Positions 36,555-44,580 of a stretch of DNA of 64,000 nt are shown here, in pieces. Each line of letters opens with the position of its first letter. The stretch's first letter is position 1. Position numbers and translations under genes: made by a program. The notes below the pieces were generated by a model. It did not search any database. It worked only from the letters and a program-made list of their open reading frames with translations, and had not been told where the DNA came from. Origin of the DNA: Castellaniella daejeonensis (GTDB lineage Bacteria > Pseudomonadota > Gammaproteobacteria > Burkholderiales > Burkholderiaceae_B); the NCBI RefSeq assembly GCF_039523555.1, contig NZ_BAAAFN010000004.1:1-64000 (forward strand). Direction: 5' to 3'.

Positions 36555-37390
36555 GTGTGTCGGTTGATCAGGCCGTCCAGCATGCCGGCGATGTGCGGAT
36601 TGGCCGCATAGACGTAGCCGCCTTCGGGCCAGGGTTCCTGGTGGCGGATGTCTTCGCAGACCCCGCCCGCCGCGCGGACCAGCACCGTGCCGGCGGCCAC
36701 GTCCCAGGGCGCCAGGCCCATTTCCCAGTAGCCATCGTAGCGCCCGCACGCCGTCCAGGCCAGGTCCAGGGCGGCCGAGCCCATGCGGCGGATGCCGCGG
36801 GTGGCGTGGGTGGCGTCGTGCAGGGTCGGCATGTAGCGGGATTCGAAGGAAAAATCGCGGAAGGGAAACCCGGTGGCCAGCACCGCCTGGTCCAGCGTCG
36901 GCGTGGACGAGCAGTGGATGCGGCGGCCATTGAGCCAGGCGCCCAGGCCGTGCAGCGAGGAGAACAGCTCTTCCCGGTTCGGGTCGTAGACCACGCCGAT
37001 CAGCGGCGTGTCCCGGGGCAGCGGGTCGCGGCCATCGGGACGGCAGCCCGCGTGGCCGATCAGGGCGATCGAAACCGCGTAGTGGGGGATGCCGCTGAGG
37101 AAATTGGTGGTGCCGTCCAGCGGATCGATGCACCAGGTGGCCTGATCGCCCGGCTGGCCGCCGGATTCCTCGGCGATGATCCCGATGTCGGGCGTGCGGG
37201 CGCGCAGGATGTCGATGATCGCCTGCTCGGCCTCGCGGTCGGCCTGGGACACCAGATCGTTGCGCATCTTGTGGTCGATCACCAGATCCGCGCGGTGCAG
37301 GGCGTGGGTTTGTAGAATGGCGGCTGCAGCGTGCGCCGCCGTGACGGCGGCATCCAGGCAGTCTGCCGACAGGAAGTGCGAACTGGGCAT
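36551..37390 (-). CDS. inositol monophosphatase family protein
   Basis: A 279-residue SuhB/IMPase-like phosphatase. Metal-binding motifs are all present: AEESGG (Glu), WCIDPLDGTTNFLSGIPHYAVSIAL (the WxDPLDGTxNF signature) and LAPWDVAAGTVLVRAAGG near the C-terminus. Related enzymes act on inositol phosphates, 3'-phosphoadenosine 5'-phosphate or sugar phosphates, and E. coli SuhB also acts in rRNA transcription. Which applies is not visible. It is first in a two-gene minus-strand operon with the amidohydrolase and is divergent from mnmC across 96 bases. Confidence 0.9.
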   Translation of the reverse strand: MPSSHFLSADCLDAAVTAAHAAAAILQTHALHRADLVIDHKMRNDLVSQADREAEQAIIDILRARTPDIGIIAEESGGQPGDQATWCIDPLDGTTNFLSGIPHYAVSIALIGHAGCRPDGRDPLPRDTPLIGVVYDPNREELFSSLHGLGAWLNGRRIHCSSTPTLDQAVLATGFPFRDFSFESRYMPTLHDATHATRGIRRMGSAALDLAWTACGRYDGYWEMGLAPWDVAAGTVLVRAAGGVCEDIRHQEPWPEGGYVYAANPHIAGMLDGLINRHT

Positions 37391-37486
37391 GACGCGCTGA
37401 TTCCCGTGATGAGCCCGCCAGGCCGCCAGCCGGCCCGCGTGGCGTGTTCATCCCATTGTACGTGACCATCGGACGAGTGTCCCCGC

Positions 37487-39346
37487 ATGTCGGACTCCCA
37501 TCAAATCCTGAAACCCGCCACCTGGCACGAGGACGCACAGGGGGTGCCGTTCAGCCCGGAATACGGCGATGTCTACCACGGCCAGGCCGGCGCCCTGCTG
37601 CAGGCGCGGCATGTGTTCCTGCAGGGCAATGGCCTGCCCGGGCGCTGGCGCGGCAGGGCGGCATTCACGATTGCCGAGACCGGCTTCGGCCTGGGCCACA
37701 ATTTCCTGGCCGCCTGGCGGGCCTGGCTGGACGATCCCGGGCGCAGCGGGCGGCTGCATTATCTGGCGTTCGAGGCGCATCCCTTCGCGGCCCGGGACCT
37801 GCTGCGGGCCTGGCGCCGGCTGCCGGACGACTGCCAGGGCCTGGCGCGCGAACTGGCCGGGCGCTGGCCCGATCTGCTGCCGGGCGTCCATCGGCTGGAA
37901 CTGCAGGGCGGCCGGGTCACGCTGACCCTGCTGTTCGGCGACATCCGCCGCCTGGCGCGTCAGGCGCAGGCGCGCGTCGATGCCTTCTTCCTGGACGGTT
38001 TCGCGCCCCGGGTCAATCCCGACATGTGGTCGCCCGCCGTCTTCGGCCAGTTGCGGCGCCTGGCCGTGGCCGGCGCCACGGCCGCCACCTGGTGCGCCGC
38101 GGGGCAGGTGCGGCGCGACCTGCGCGATGCCGGATTCCTGGTCGAGAAGGCGCCCGGCATCGCCGGAAAGCGCGACATGACGGTGGCCGTCCTGCGCCCC
38201 GGGCTGGGCGCCGAGCCGCCCGGGCCGGAGCGCCGCCGGGTGGCGGTGGTGGGTGGCGGCCTGGCCGGCGCCGGAATCGCCCAGGCCCTGGCGGTGCGAG
38301 GGCATGAAGTCGAGGTCTGGGACCCGCAGTGCGCGCTGGATGTCGATCCGTCCATGCGCCGCCGGGGCGCCGCCGCCCTGGTGCCGGCGCTCAGTCCGGA
38401 CGACGACACGCGTTCGCGCCTGAGCCGCGTCGGCCTGGCCCGGGCGCGCGCCCGCTGGCTGGATCTGGACGAGGCAGCGCGGCCGCAGGCCTGCGGCGCA
38501 CTGGTCTGCGCGCAGTCGGATGATCAGGCCGGCCTGCAGCGCCAGGCGCTGGCGCGTCTGGGGTTTCCGGAAAGCTGGGTGCGCTGGCTCGATCCCGCAC
38601 AGGCGGGCCGGCAAGCCGGCGTCGGTGTGCCCTGGGGCGGTCTCTGGTTTCCCGAAGCGCTGCGGGTGTGTCCGGGCGAACTGATCGCCACCTTGCTGGG
38701 GCTGCCGGGCGTGATTCGCCGGCCCGTGGCCATCGGATCTCTGGCGCCGGCAGATGGCGGTGGCTGGCTGCTGCAGGATGCCGGCGGCGGGGAACTGGGG
38801 CGGGCGGACCAGGTCGTGCTGGCCAATGCGCTGCATGCGCGCACGCTGCTGTCGGGGGTGATGCCCATCGGGCACCTGCCGGTCCTGTCGGGCCTCGCGC
38901 CCCTGGCTGGCCAGGTCAGCCTGTATCCCGCAGAGGCTTCATCCGTGCCGCGTTGCGTCCTGTCGGGCCGCGGCTATTGCCTGCCGCCCCGGAACGGCTG
39001 GGGCGTGGCCGGCAGCACCTACCGCCCCGATGCGGACGAGGCCGTGGTGGACGAGGAAGGGCATCGGGACATCCTGGCGCGTGTCCGGGGGTGGGTCGAG
39101 GCGCGGGACATTCCCTGGCTGGGCGGCAGCGGTGTCGCGGGATGGGCGGGCTGGCGGGCCGCCACGCGCGATCACCTGCCCCTGATCGGCGCGGTGCCGG
39201 ACAAGGCTGGCCTGTGGCTGGCCTGCGCCTATGGATCGCGCGGCCTGAGCTGGTCGGCCCTGGCGGGCGACCTGATCGGCGCGTGGCTCGATGGCGAGCC
39301 CGTGCCGGTGGAACGCGAACTGGCCCGGCGCATCGGCGTGCGCTGA
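37487..39346 (+). CDS. mnmC: bifunctional tRNA mnm5s2U biosynthesis protein MnmC
   Basis: Completes the 5-methylaminomethyl-2-thiouridine modification of the wobble base. The N-terminal part (about 1-235) is the SAM-dependent methyltransferase (ETGFGLGHNFLAAW, DAFFLDGFAPRVNPDMW). After RRRVAVVGGGLAGAGIAQAL (about 246), the FAD-binding oxidoreductase removes carboxymethyl to give nm5U; GSTYRPDA and TRDHLPLIGAVPD are characteristic of that domain. Length 619. Both halves look intact. Related genes elsewhere, such as mnmE and mnmG, are not in the window, but the tRNA-Lys(UUU) at 42554 is one of its substrates. Confidence 0.94.
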   Translation: MSDSHQILKPATWHEDAQGVPFSPEYGDVYHGQAGALLQARHVFLQGNGLPGRWRGRAAFTIAETGFGLGHNFLAAWRAWLDDPGRSGRLHYLAFEAHPFAARDLLRAWRRLPDDCQGLARELAGRWPDLLPGVHRLELQGGRVTLTLLFGDIRRLARQAQARVDAFFLDGFAPRVNPDMWSPAVFGQLRRLAVAGATAATWCAAGQVRRDLRDAGFLVEKAPGIAGKRDMTVAVLRPGLGAEPPGPERRRVAVVGGGLAGAGIAQALAVRGHEVEVWDPQCALDVDPSMRRRGAAALVPALSPDDDTRSRLSRVGLARARARWLDLDEAARPQACGALVCAQSDDQAGLQRQALARLGFPESWVRWLDPAQAGRQAGVGVPWGGLWFPEALRVCPGELIATLLGLPGVIRRPVAIGSLAPADGGGWLLQDAGGGELGRADQVVLANALHARTLLSGVMPIGHLPVLSGLAPLAGQVSLYPAEASSVPRCVLSGRGYCLPPRNGWGVAGSTYRPDADEAVVDEEGHRDILARVRGWVEARDIPWLGGSGVAGWAGWRAATRDHLPLIGAVPDKAGLWLACAYGSRGLSWSALAGDLIGAWLDGEPVPVERELARRIGVR

Positions 39347-39426
39347 GCCCGGGCGGGAAATCCTGCGCCGGGATTTTATTTTATGGCGCAAATCCGTCAG
39401 AATAACGTCTTTTGCAAGGTTGCAAG

Positions 39427-39502
39427 GGAGCGCCTGGACAATCTGAGCCGAGCCGCCCGAATCCGCGGATGCATGCGGCGCGAGGACTTGTCCAGAAGCT
39501 CC
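39427..39502 (+). repeat. imperfect inverted repeat in the leader of the GH31-like gene
   Basis: GGAGC-GC-CTGGACAA (39427-39441) faces TTGTCCAG-AA-GCTCC (39488-39502): 13 of 15 bases pair around a two-base internal mismatch, enclosing 46 bases that can themselves fold (GCCGC with GCGGC). It ends 33 bases before the GTG start. It could be a structured 5' leader or a pair of operator half-sites. Confidence 0.45.
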
Positions 39503-39534
39503 CACAGCGGGTAAAGAGCCCAGAGGATCACGCT

Positions 39535-41721
39535 GTGTCGCCCACCATCGAATTGGCGGACCAAGTTTTCGAGACCGGCCCGGTCGTCATGACGCCCTCG
39601 TGCGTCGAATGGGCACTGCATGCCGACGAATGGCGCCTGCGGGTCGAGGCCCACGCGCCCGGCGTGTTCCGGCTGCGCTGCGGGCCGCGCGACTGGCTGG
39701 AGCCCGGCAAGCCGTCCCTGCGCGCGCAGCGCCAGGCCGACATGCTGCTGGCCCGCCAGGAACCTGTCGGCGAGATGGCGTGCCAGTCACTGGATGCGGG
39801 CCGCTGGCTGCTGGCTCAGGGCGACGCCAGCCTGGAGATCGGGGGTGGCGATGCCGGCCTGCGCTTGTTTCGCGGCGGCCAGTGCGTGGCCCGTGCCCAC
39901 CTGCCGGTCCAACCCGCCGGCGACGGCGCCGAAGGCACCTGGACGATCGACTGGGCGCTGGAGCCCGGCGAAGGCCTGTACGGCCTGGGCGAAACCTCCG
40001 ACAGCCTCGACCGCCGCGGCGCACTCCTGGTGTCCGATGTGCCCCGGGACCGCTGCCTGCCCCTGGCCTGGAGCCCGCGCGGCTGGGGTGCGTACCTGAA
40101 TACGTTCGACCGCGTGGAACACGACCTGCGGACCGGCGGCGCCTACGCCGCCCGGGCGCGCGGCATGGGCCTGGACCTGTTCCTGTTCGTCGGCGACCCG
40201 TCCGAAATCCTCAACCAGTACACGGCGCTTACCGGCCGCGCCGGCCAGCCCAATCTCTGGCCCATGGGCGTCTGGCTGGACCAGGCGCCTGGCCAGTCGG
40301 CCGAATTCAGCCTGCAGCAAGTCCGCAGCCTGCGCGCCCAGGGCATGGGGCTCGATGCTCTGGTGCTGGCCGAGCCGGCCGTGCTGGGATTCCAGGAAGA
40401 CAAGCCGGTCTTCGAGTGGTCCGGCCGGGTGTCCGACTGGCGCAGCCTGTCGGCGGCGGCAGCCGAACTCGACCTGCACCTGGCGGGATCCTGCATACCG
40501 GGCGTGCTGCACGGCACGCCGCTGTTCGAGGAATGGGCCGACCGGGGCTGGCTGCTGTGCGACGCCGAAGGCGACCCCTGGGTCTGTCCCGGCACGCCGG
40601 CTTCCGCCGGGCGGCCTTTCGGGCTGCTGGACCTGACGCACCGGGACACCGCCCGGCTATGGACCGAGCGCCACCTGCAGGCCGTGGAAGACGGGCTGGG
40701 CGCACCGGTCTGCCAGGCCCAGTTCGATCTGCCCGACGGGGTCGAGGCACGGGGCGGGGAAACCGGCGCGGTGTTGCGCTCCGCCTATCCCCACCTGGCG
40801 CGCCGCGCCTTGTTCGATGCCGTTGCCGGGCCGCGCACGCCCCAGGAAGGCGTCATGCTCAGCCGCGACCTGTTCCCCGGGGTGCAGCGCTTCGCCTGGC
40901 AGCAGGGGCCGTCCGTGAGCAACGACTGGGACGGCTACGCCGCCACGCTGCGTGCGGCCCTGTCGGTCGGCAACAGTGGCGTGGCGGTGCAGACCCACCG
41001 CCTAGGCGACGCCGGCCGGCCGGCCGGCACCATGACGCCCGAGCTCTACCTGCGCTGGCTGGCGATGGGCGTGTTTTCCGCCAATTTCAGCTTCCAGGGG
41101 CTGCCGGCGCTGATGCCGGATGCCTTCGACGCCGATACGCGTGCGTTGGTCGCGCACTGGCTGCAATGGCGCTACCGACTGCTGCCCTATGTGGCCGGCA
41201 TCATCGACGACGCCGTGCGCACCGGCCTGCCGGTGCAGCGGTCGATGGCCCAGGCCTATCCGGCCGATCCCGAGGCCCACGCCTGGGACACGCAGTACCT
41301 GCTGGGCCCGGCGCTGCTGGTTGCTCCCGTGATGCAGCCCGGCGGGGTGACCGAGGTCTATCTGCCCCGGGGCGATGCCTGGTGGGATCTGAACACGGGC
41401 TGGCGCTACGAAGGCGGCACCCGCTGGACGGTGCGTCCGGGCCTGGACACGCTGCCGGTGTTCGGCCGCGAGGGCCACATGCTGTGCCTGGGGCCCGCCG
41501 CCCAGCATACCGGTGAGATCAATTCGGCCCGGATCCTGGACGAGGTCTGGATGTTCGGCATGCCCGAACACAATCCGGTGGTCATGCGCAACAAGATCCG
41601 CGTCATGCAGATGCAGGGTTCCAGCTACATCAAGGGCCTGGAAGGCCTGCGCATCCTGCCGTCCGAAGGCCTGGAGGTCAAGCGCCGCGGGGCCGAGGTC
41701 AGGATTTCCAGGGCACGCTGA
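39535..41721 (+). CDS. glycoside hydrolase family 31-like protein, possibly inactive
   Basis: A 728-residue protein laid out like YicI-type alpha-xylosidases and alpha-glucosidases: an N-terminal beta-sandwich (GEGLYGLGETSDSLDRRG about 145-162), a TIM barrel (WPMGVWLDQAPGQSAEF about 242-258) and C-terminal beta domains (QYLLGPALLVAPVMQPG about 587-603). The nucleophile position seems kept (Asp398 in QAQFDLPD), and the barrel arginine too (LSRDLF). My by-eye alignment puts Ser460 where the acid/base aspartate should be, and THRLGD replaces SHDIGG. Function is therefore uncertain. The GTG start at 39535 follows AGAGGA. Its last 23 bases overlap the convergent phosphoesterase gene. Confidence 0.75.
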   Translation: MSPTIELADQVFETGPVVMTPSCVEWALHADEWRLRVEAHAPGVFRLRCGPRDWLEPGKPSLRAQRQADMLLARQEPVGEMACQSLDAGRWLLAQGDASLEIGGGDAGLRLFRGGQCVARAHLPVQPAGDGAEGTWTIDWALEPGEGLYGLGETSDSLDRRGALLVSDVPRDRCLPLAWSPRGWGAYLNTFDRVEHDLRTGGAYAARARGMGLDLFLFVGDPSEILNQYTALTGRAGQPNLWPMGVWLDQAPGQSAEFSLQQVRSLRAQGMGLDALVLAEPAVLGFQEDKPVFEWSGRVSDWRSLSAAAAELDLHLAGSCIPGVLHGTPLFEEWADRGWLLCDAEGDPWVCPGTPASAGRPFGLLDLTHRDTARLWTERHLQAVEDGLGAPVCQAQFDLPDGVEARGGETGAVLRSAYPHLARRALFDAVAGPRTPQEGVMLSRDLFPGVQRFAWQQGPSVSNDWDGYAATLRAALSVGNSGVAVQTHRLGDAGRPAGTMTPELYLRWLAMGVFSANFSFQGLPALMPDAFDADTRALVAHWLQWRYRLLPYVAGIIDDAVRTGLPVQRSMAQAYPADPEAHAWDTQYLLGPALLVAPVMQPGGVTEVYLPRGDAWWDLNTGWRYEGGTRWTVRPGLDTLPVFGREGHMLCLGPAAQHTGEINSARILDEVWMFGMPEHNPVVMRNKIRVMQMQGSSYIKGLEGLRILPSEGLEVKRRGAEVRISRAR

Positions 41722-42484
41722 TGCACAGCCCCGGGTCGAAATCCGGGTTCTCGTTCACCCCGTCGCGGCAGTAGCCGCGCGGATTGCAGACGACGCGGGC
41801 GCCATAGACCGCGTAGTCGAAGCTGTCGTGCGTGTGGCCGTGGATCCAGAGGTCGGCCCGGCTCAGCAGGCTGGCGCACTCGGACACGAACCCCGCGCTG
41901 ATCAGCGATTCGGCAAAGCGCGGATGGACGCTGCGCATGTTGGGCGCATGGTGGGTGATCACCACCGTCGGCCCCGGGTGGGGGATGTCCAGCTGGGCGT
42001 CCAGCCAGTCGTATTGTTCGCGAAACAGCGCGGCGGCGTCCCGGGGCGTGAAACGCGTGCCGTCGCCATTGCCGATGACCTGGAAATCGCGCATGAATTC
42101 GGCGGTGCGTTCCATGGCCAGGTCGCGCAGCTCGGCCCCGAACAGCTCGAAATCCGTCCATAGCGTGGCGCCCAGGAAACGCACGCCGTCGATCACCAGC
42201 GCCTGCTGGTCCAGCAGCCGGATGCCGTGGGCTTGCGCCTGGTCTGCCAGTTCGGCGCGCACGGCGGGGATGAGACCGCCGTAGAACTCGTGGTTGCCCG
42301 GCACGTAAAGCACGGGGCGTGGGATTCGGCCGGCCCAGTCCATGGCCGCCTGGGGGCGGGCGATGTCGCCGGCGAGGATGGTGATGTCCGCCTCGACGTC
42401 GGGCAATTCCAGCCCCTGCCTGCTGAGGTGCAGGTCGGACAGGATGTGCAGCCGCAGGGGCGGGCGGGCGGAAGGGTTGGACAT
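41699..42484 (-). CDS. calcineurin-like metallophosphoesterase
   Basis: A 261-residue cytoplasmic protein with the full set of metallophosphoesterase motifs: LHILSDLHLS (D-x-H), ILAGDIARP (GD), YVPGNHEFYGG (GNHE), VVITHHAPN (H) and DLWIHGHTHDSFDY (GHTH). Both metal sites should form. The substrate is unknown; related small proteins include cyclic-nucleotide and diadenosine-type phosphatases. The ATG at 42484 is chosen over an upstream one (42538) because the extra 18 residues are not family-like and would run into the tRNA promoter. Confidence 0.88.
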   Translation of the reverse strand: MSNPSARPPLRLHILSDLHLSRQGLELPDVEADITILAGDIARPQAAMDWAGRIPRPVLYVPGNHEFYGGLIPAVRAELADQAQAHGIRLLDQQALVIDGVRFLGATLWTDFELFGAELRDLAMERTAEFMRDFQVIGNGDGTRFTPRDAAALFREQYDWLDAQLDIPHPGPTVVITHHAPNMRSVHPRFAESLISAGFVSECASLLSRADLWIHGHTHDSFDYAVYGARVVCNPRGYCRDGVNENPDFDPGLCISVPWKS

Positions 42485-42512
42485 GGGACGGTCTCTCGCG
42501 ATCTCCGGATAC

Positions 42513-42541
42513 TTGACGCTATATTGATGCAATGTCAAAAT
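42513..42541 (+). promoter_or_regulatory. promoter of tRNA-Lys
   Basis: TTGACG (42513-42518) and CAAAAT (42536-42541) are 17 bases apart, placing the start near 42548, just ahead of the mature tRNA 5' end at 42554. Confidence 0.6.
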
Positions 42542-42553
42542 AAAAGGCTTCGT

Positions 42554-42629
42554 GGGTCGTTAGCTCAGTCGGTAGAGCACCGGACTTTTAATCCGTTGGT
42601 CGCGCGTTCGAGCCGCGCACGACCCACCA
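42554..42629 (+). tRNA. tRNA-Lys(UUU)
   Basis: A 76-nt cloverleaf. Acceptor stem GGGTCGT/ACGACCC, D-arm TAGCTCAGTCGGTAGAGCA, anticodon loop CTTTTAA with anticodon TTT at 42587-42589, T-arm GCGCGTTCGAGCCGCGC and an encoded CCA end (42627-42629). A single-gene transcript: a promoter precedes it and a hairpin terminator follows. Confidence 0.97.
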
Positions 42630-42656
42630 GAATTTCTCCCGCATTTTCATGCACAT

Positions 42657-42688
42657 GGCGCCTCCCTTTCGGGAGGCGTGCTGTTTTC
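42657..42688 (+). terminator. terminator of tRNA-Lys
   Basis: CGCCTCCC (42659-42666) and GGGAGGCG (42671-42678) form an 8-bp stem with a TTTC loop, followed by TGCTGTTTTC. The 170 bases from 42690 to the next gene are GC-rich and hold no feature I can support. Confidence 0.75.
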
Positions 42689-42859
42689 CGGGCCTGGCTG
42701 GGCCCCGGGCGGCCGCCCGCATGGGGACTGCGCCGTGCCTGTTCTCGTCATTGTGGGTCGGCGCCGCGGGTCCGTGAATCCGTATTTCCGCGCATTGGCC
42801 GGCGCCCCCCGCCGCGCTTCCCTGTCTTTTGCTTTTCTCCGGGCGGTGCCCGGGACGGC

Positions 42860-44401
42860 TCAGCCGCGAGCCTCCGGCGGGATGCCAAGCGCCGCCAGGA
42901 CTGCGGCCCGGGTTGCCGCGCCGTCCGTTCCGGCCTGCACCATGTGCCAGCCCATGGGGCGGGCATGCCGCCGGATTTGCGCGAGGACGACATCCTCGGT
43001 GGCGTCGGACGGGTCGTTCCTGCGGCCGCGCACGCGCGCGACCAGCGTGTGCGGGTCGGCTTCCAGCCAGATGCCGTGAAAAGGCACGCCCGCTTCCGCG
43101 GCGCAGTGCCCGATGGCCCGGCGCTCTTCCTGCCGTGAGAACACGGCATCGGCAATGCATGCATGGCCCAGGGCGAGTGTGTGCCCGGCTTCCGCAACCA
43201 GGGTGGCGTAGACGCGGTCGGACGATTCCTGCGTGTAGCTGTCGGGAGGCAGGGGGATTTCGGGCGCAACGCCCGCGATGCGTTTGCGGATGCGGTCGCT
43301 GGACAGTATCCGGGCGCCCGGCGCCGCGCCCACATGGTGTGCGATGGCCGCGGCCACGGTGGATTTTCCCGAACCGCTCAGTCCGCCGATCGCCACCAGC
43401 CGCCCGGGAGCCGGGCGCAGGAGTTCCATGGCCAGGTCCAGGTATGCGCGGGCCTGGGGGATGAGATCCCGCCGCGCTGCATCCGGCTGGGCCGCCTGGG
43501 TGGAAAGGACCTGCGCCCGGATCGAGGCACGCAGCGCCATGAAGAACGGCAGCAGCGGCAGGCCTTCGGTGTCGCCGCTTTCGTCCATGTAGCGATTCAT
43601 CACCCAGTTCGCCTCGGCCCGCAGGCCGGCCTGCCACAGGTCCATCAGCAGGAAGGCCAGGTCGTAGAGCACGTCGATCGTGGCGATCGATTCACTGAAT
43701 TCAATGCAATCGAAGAGGGTCGGCTGGCCGTCCAGGAGACACAGGTTGCGCAGGTGCAGGTCGCCGTGGCAGCGGCGCACCCTGCCGCGGCGGGCTCGTT
43801 CGTCGAGCTGTGGAGCGTGCCGCCCCCAGGCCGAGCGCAGGGCGGCGCGCAGCGCTTCCACGGGCCGGGTGCCGAACGCGGGGGCCATGTCGGGGCATTG
43901 TTCGTTGAGCTCGAGCACTTCGAGCAGGCGCTGGGCACCGTCTTCGCCGGGAACGCGTTCGGCTTGCGCATGGAAAGCGGCGATCGTGCGGGCCAGTGCG
44001 GTCAGCAGCGGGCGGTCCAGGCGGCCGGCCTGCGCCAGCCGGGTGAACAGGGTGTCTTCGGCGAAGCGTCGCATCTCGACCGCAGCATCCACCAGTTCGC
44101 CCCGGCCGTCGAGCGCCAGCGCGCCGTCGGCTTCCCGGGTGATGCGCCGCGCGCCCAGGTACAGTGCCGGGGCCGTGCGCCGGTTGAGCGACACTTCGCG
44201 GCGGCAGGCCTCCAGGCGCAGTTCGGGGGTGGAAAAATCTAGGTAGGGCAGCCGGATCGCGCGTTTGAGCTTGTAGACCCGATCGCCGCCCAGCAGCAGG
44301 ACGGAAATATGCGTCCGGATCGTTTCGGGGGCGCCTTCGCCGGAGGCGCGCAGACGCCCGGACAGGAAGGCAAGGACTTCGGACGGCTCGTCTTGCGGCA
44401 T
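42860..44401 (-). CDS. aminoglycoside-phosphotransferase-like / P-loop kinase fusion protein
   Basis: A 513-residue two-domain cytoplasmic protein of unknown substrate. The N-terminal domain (about 1-330) resembles COG2187 and APH-like kinases: VYKLKRAIRLPYLDFST with the ATP-binding lysine, CHGDLHLRNL (212-220, catalytic Asp and Asn) and LFDCIEFSE (metal Asp). The C-terminal domain (about 335-505) is a separate P-loop kinase of the COG0645 type, with GLSGSGKST (340-348), SSDRIRKRIAG and a zeta-toxin or gluconate-kinase-like fold. This pairing is widespread in Proteobacteria, but I know of no assigned reaction. AAGGGGG precedes the ATG. Divergent from metN. Confidence 0.85.
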   Translation of the reverse strand: MPQDEPSEVLAFLSGRLRASGEGAPETIRTHISVLLLGGDRVYKLKRAIRLPYLDFSTPELRLEACRREVSLNRRTAPALYLGARRITREADGALALDGRGELVDAAVEMRRFAEDTLFTRLAQAGRLDRPLLTALARTIAAFHAQAERVPGEDGAQRLLEVLELNEQCPDMAPAFGTRPVEALRAALRSAWGRHAPQLDERARRGRVRRCHGDLHLRNLCLLDGQPTLFDCIEFSESIATIDVLYDLAFLLMDLWQAGLRAEANWVMNRYMDESGDTEGLPLLPFFMALRASIRAQVLSTQAAQPDAARRDLIPQARAYLDLAMELLRPAPGRLVAIGGLSGSGKSTVAAAIAHHVGAAPGARILSSDRIRKRIAGVAPEIPLPPDSYTQESSDRVYATLVAEAGHTLALGHACIADAVFSRQEERRAIGHCAAEAGVPFHGIWLEADPHTLVARVRGRRNDPSDATEDVVLAQIRRHARPMGWHMVQAGTDGAATRAAVLAALGIPPEARG

Positions 44402-44580
44402 GCGGCCCCCTTGGAACAGGATGCGATGGGGATGCCTGGATTCTAGCCCGTCGTCGGTCCAGGGGGATTCTTCATAATTCCAGGTAATATGTTATCGGCA
44501 TAATCTGTCAAATCCGCATGGTAAATTCCTGTTTCGCATCCTGTTGATCCGGGACGCCATCTTTTCATTGACCACGTATC

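Noticed and set aside
39412..39534. Longer N-terminus for the GH31-like protein from an ATG-like start at 39412
   Set aside because: The extra 41 residues are read from the inverted-repeat leader, have no family resemblance, and the GTG at 39535 has a proper ribosome binding site.
44402..44580. Possible SAM-responsive riboswitch upstream of metN
   Set aside because: I looked for the SAM-I, SAM-II and SAH aptamer cores and saw none; the region is AT-rich and more like a pair of divergent promoters.
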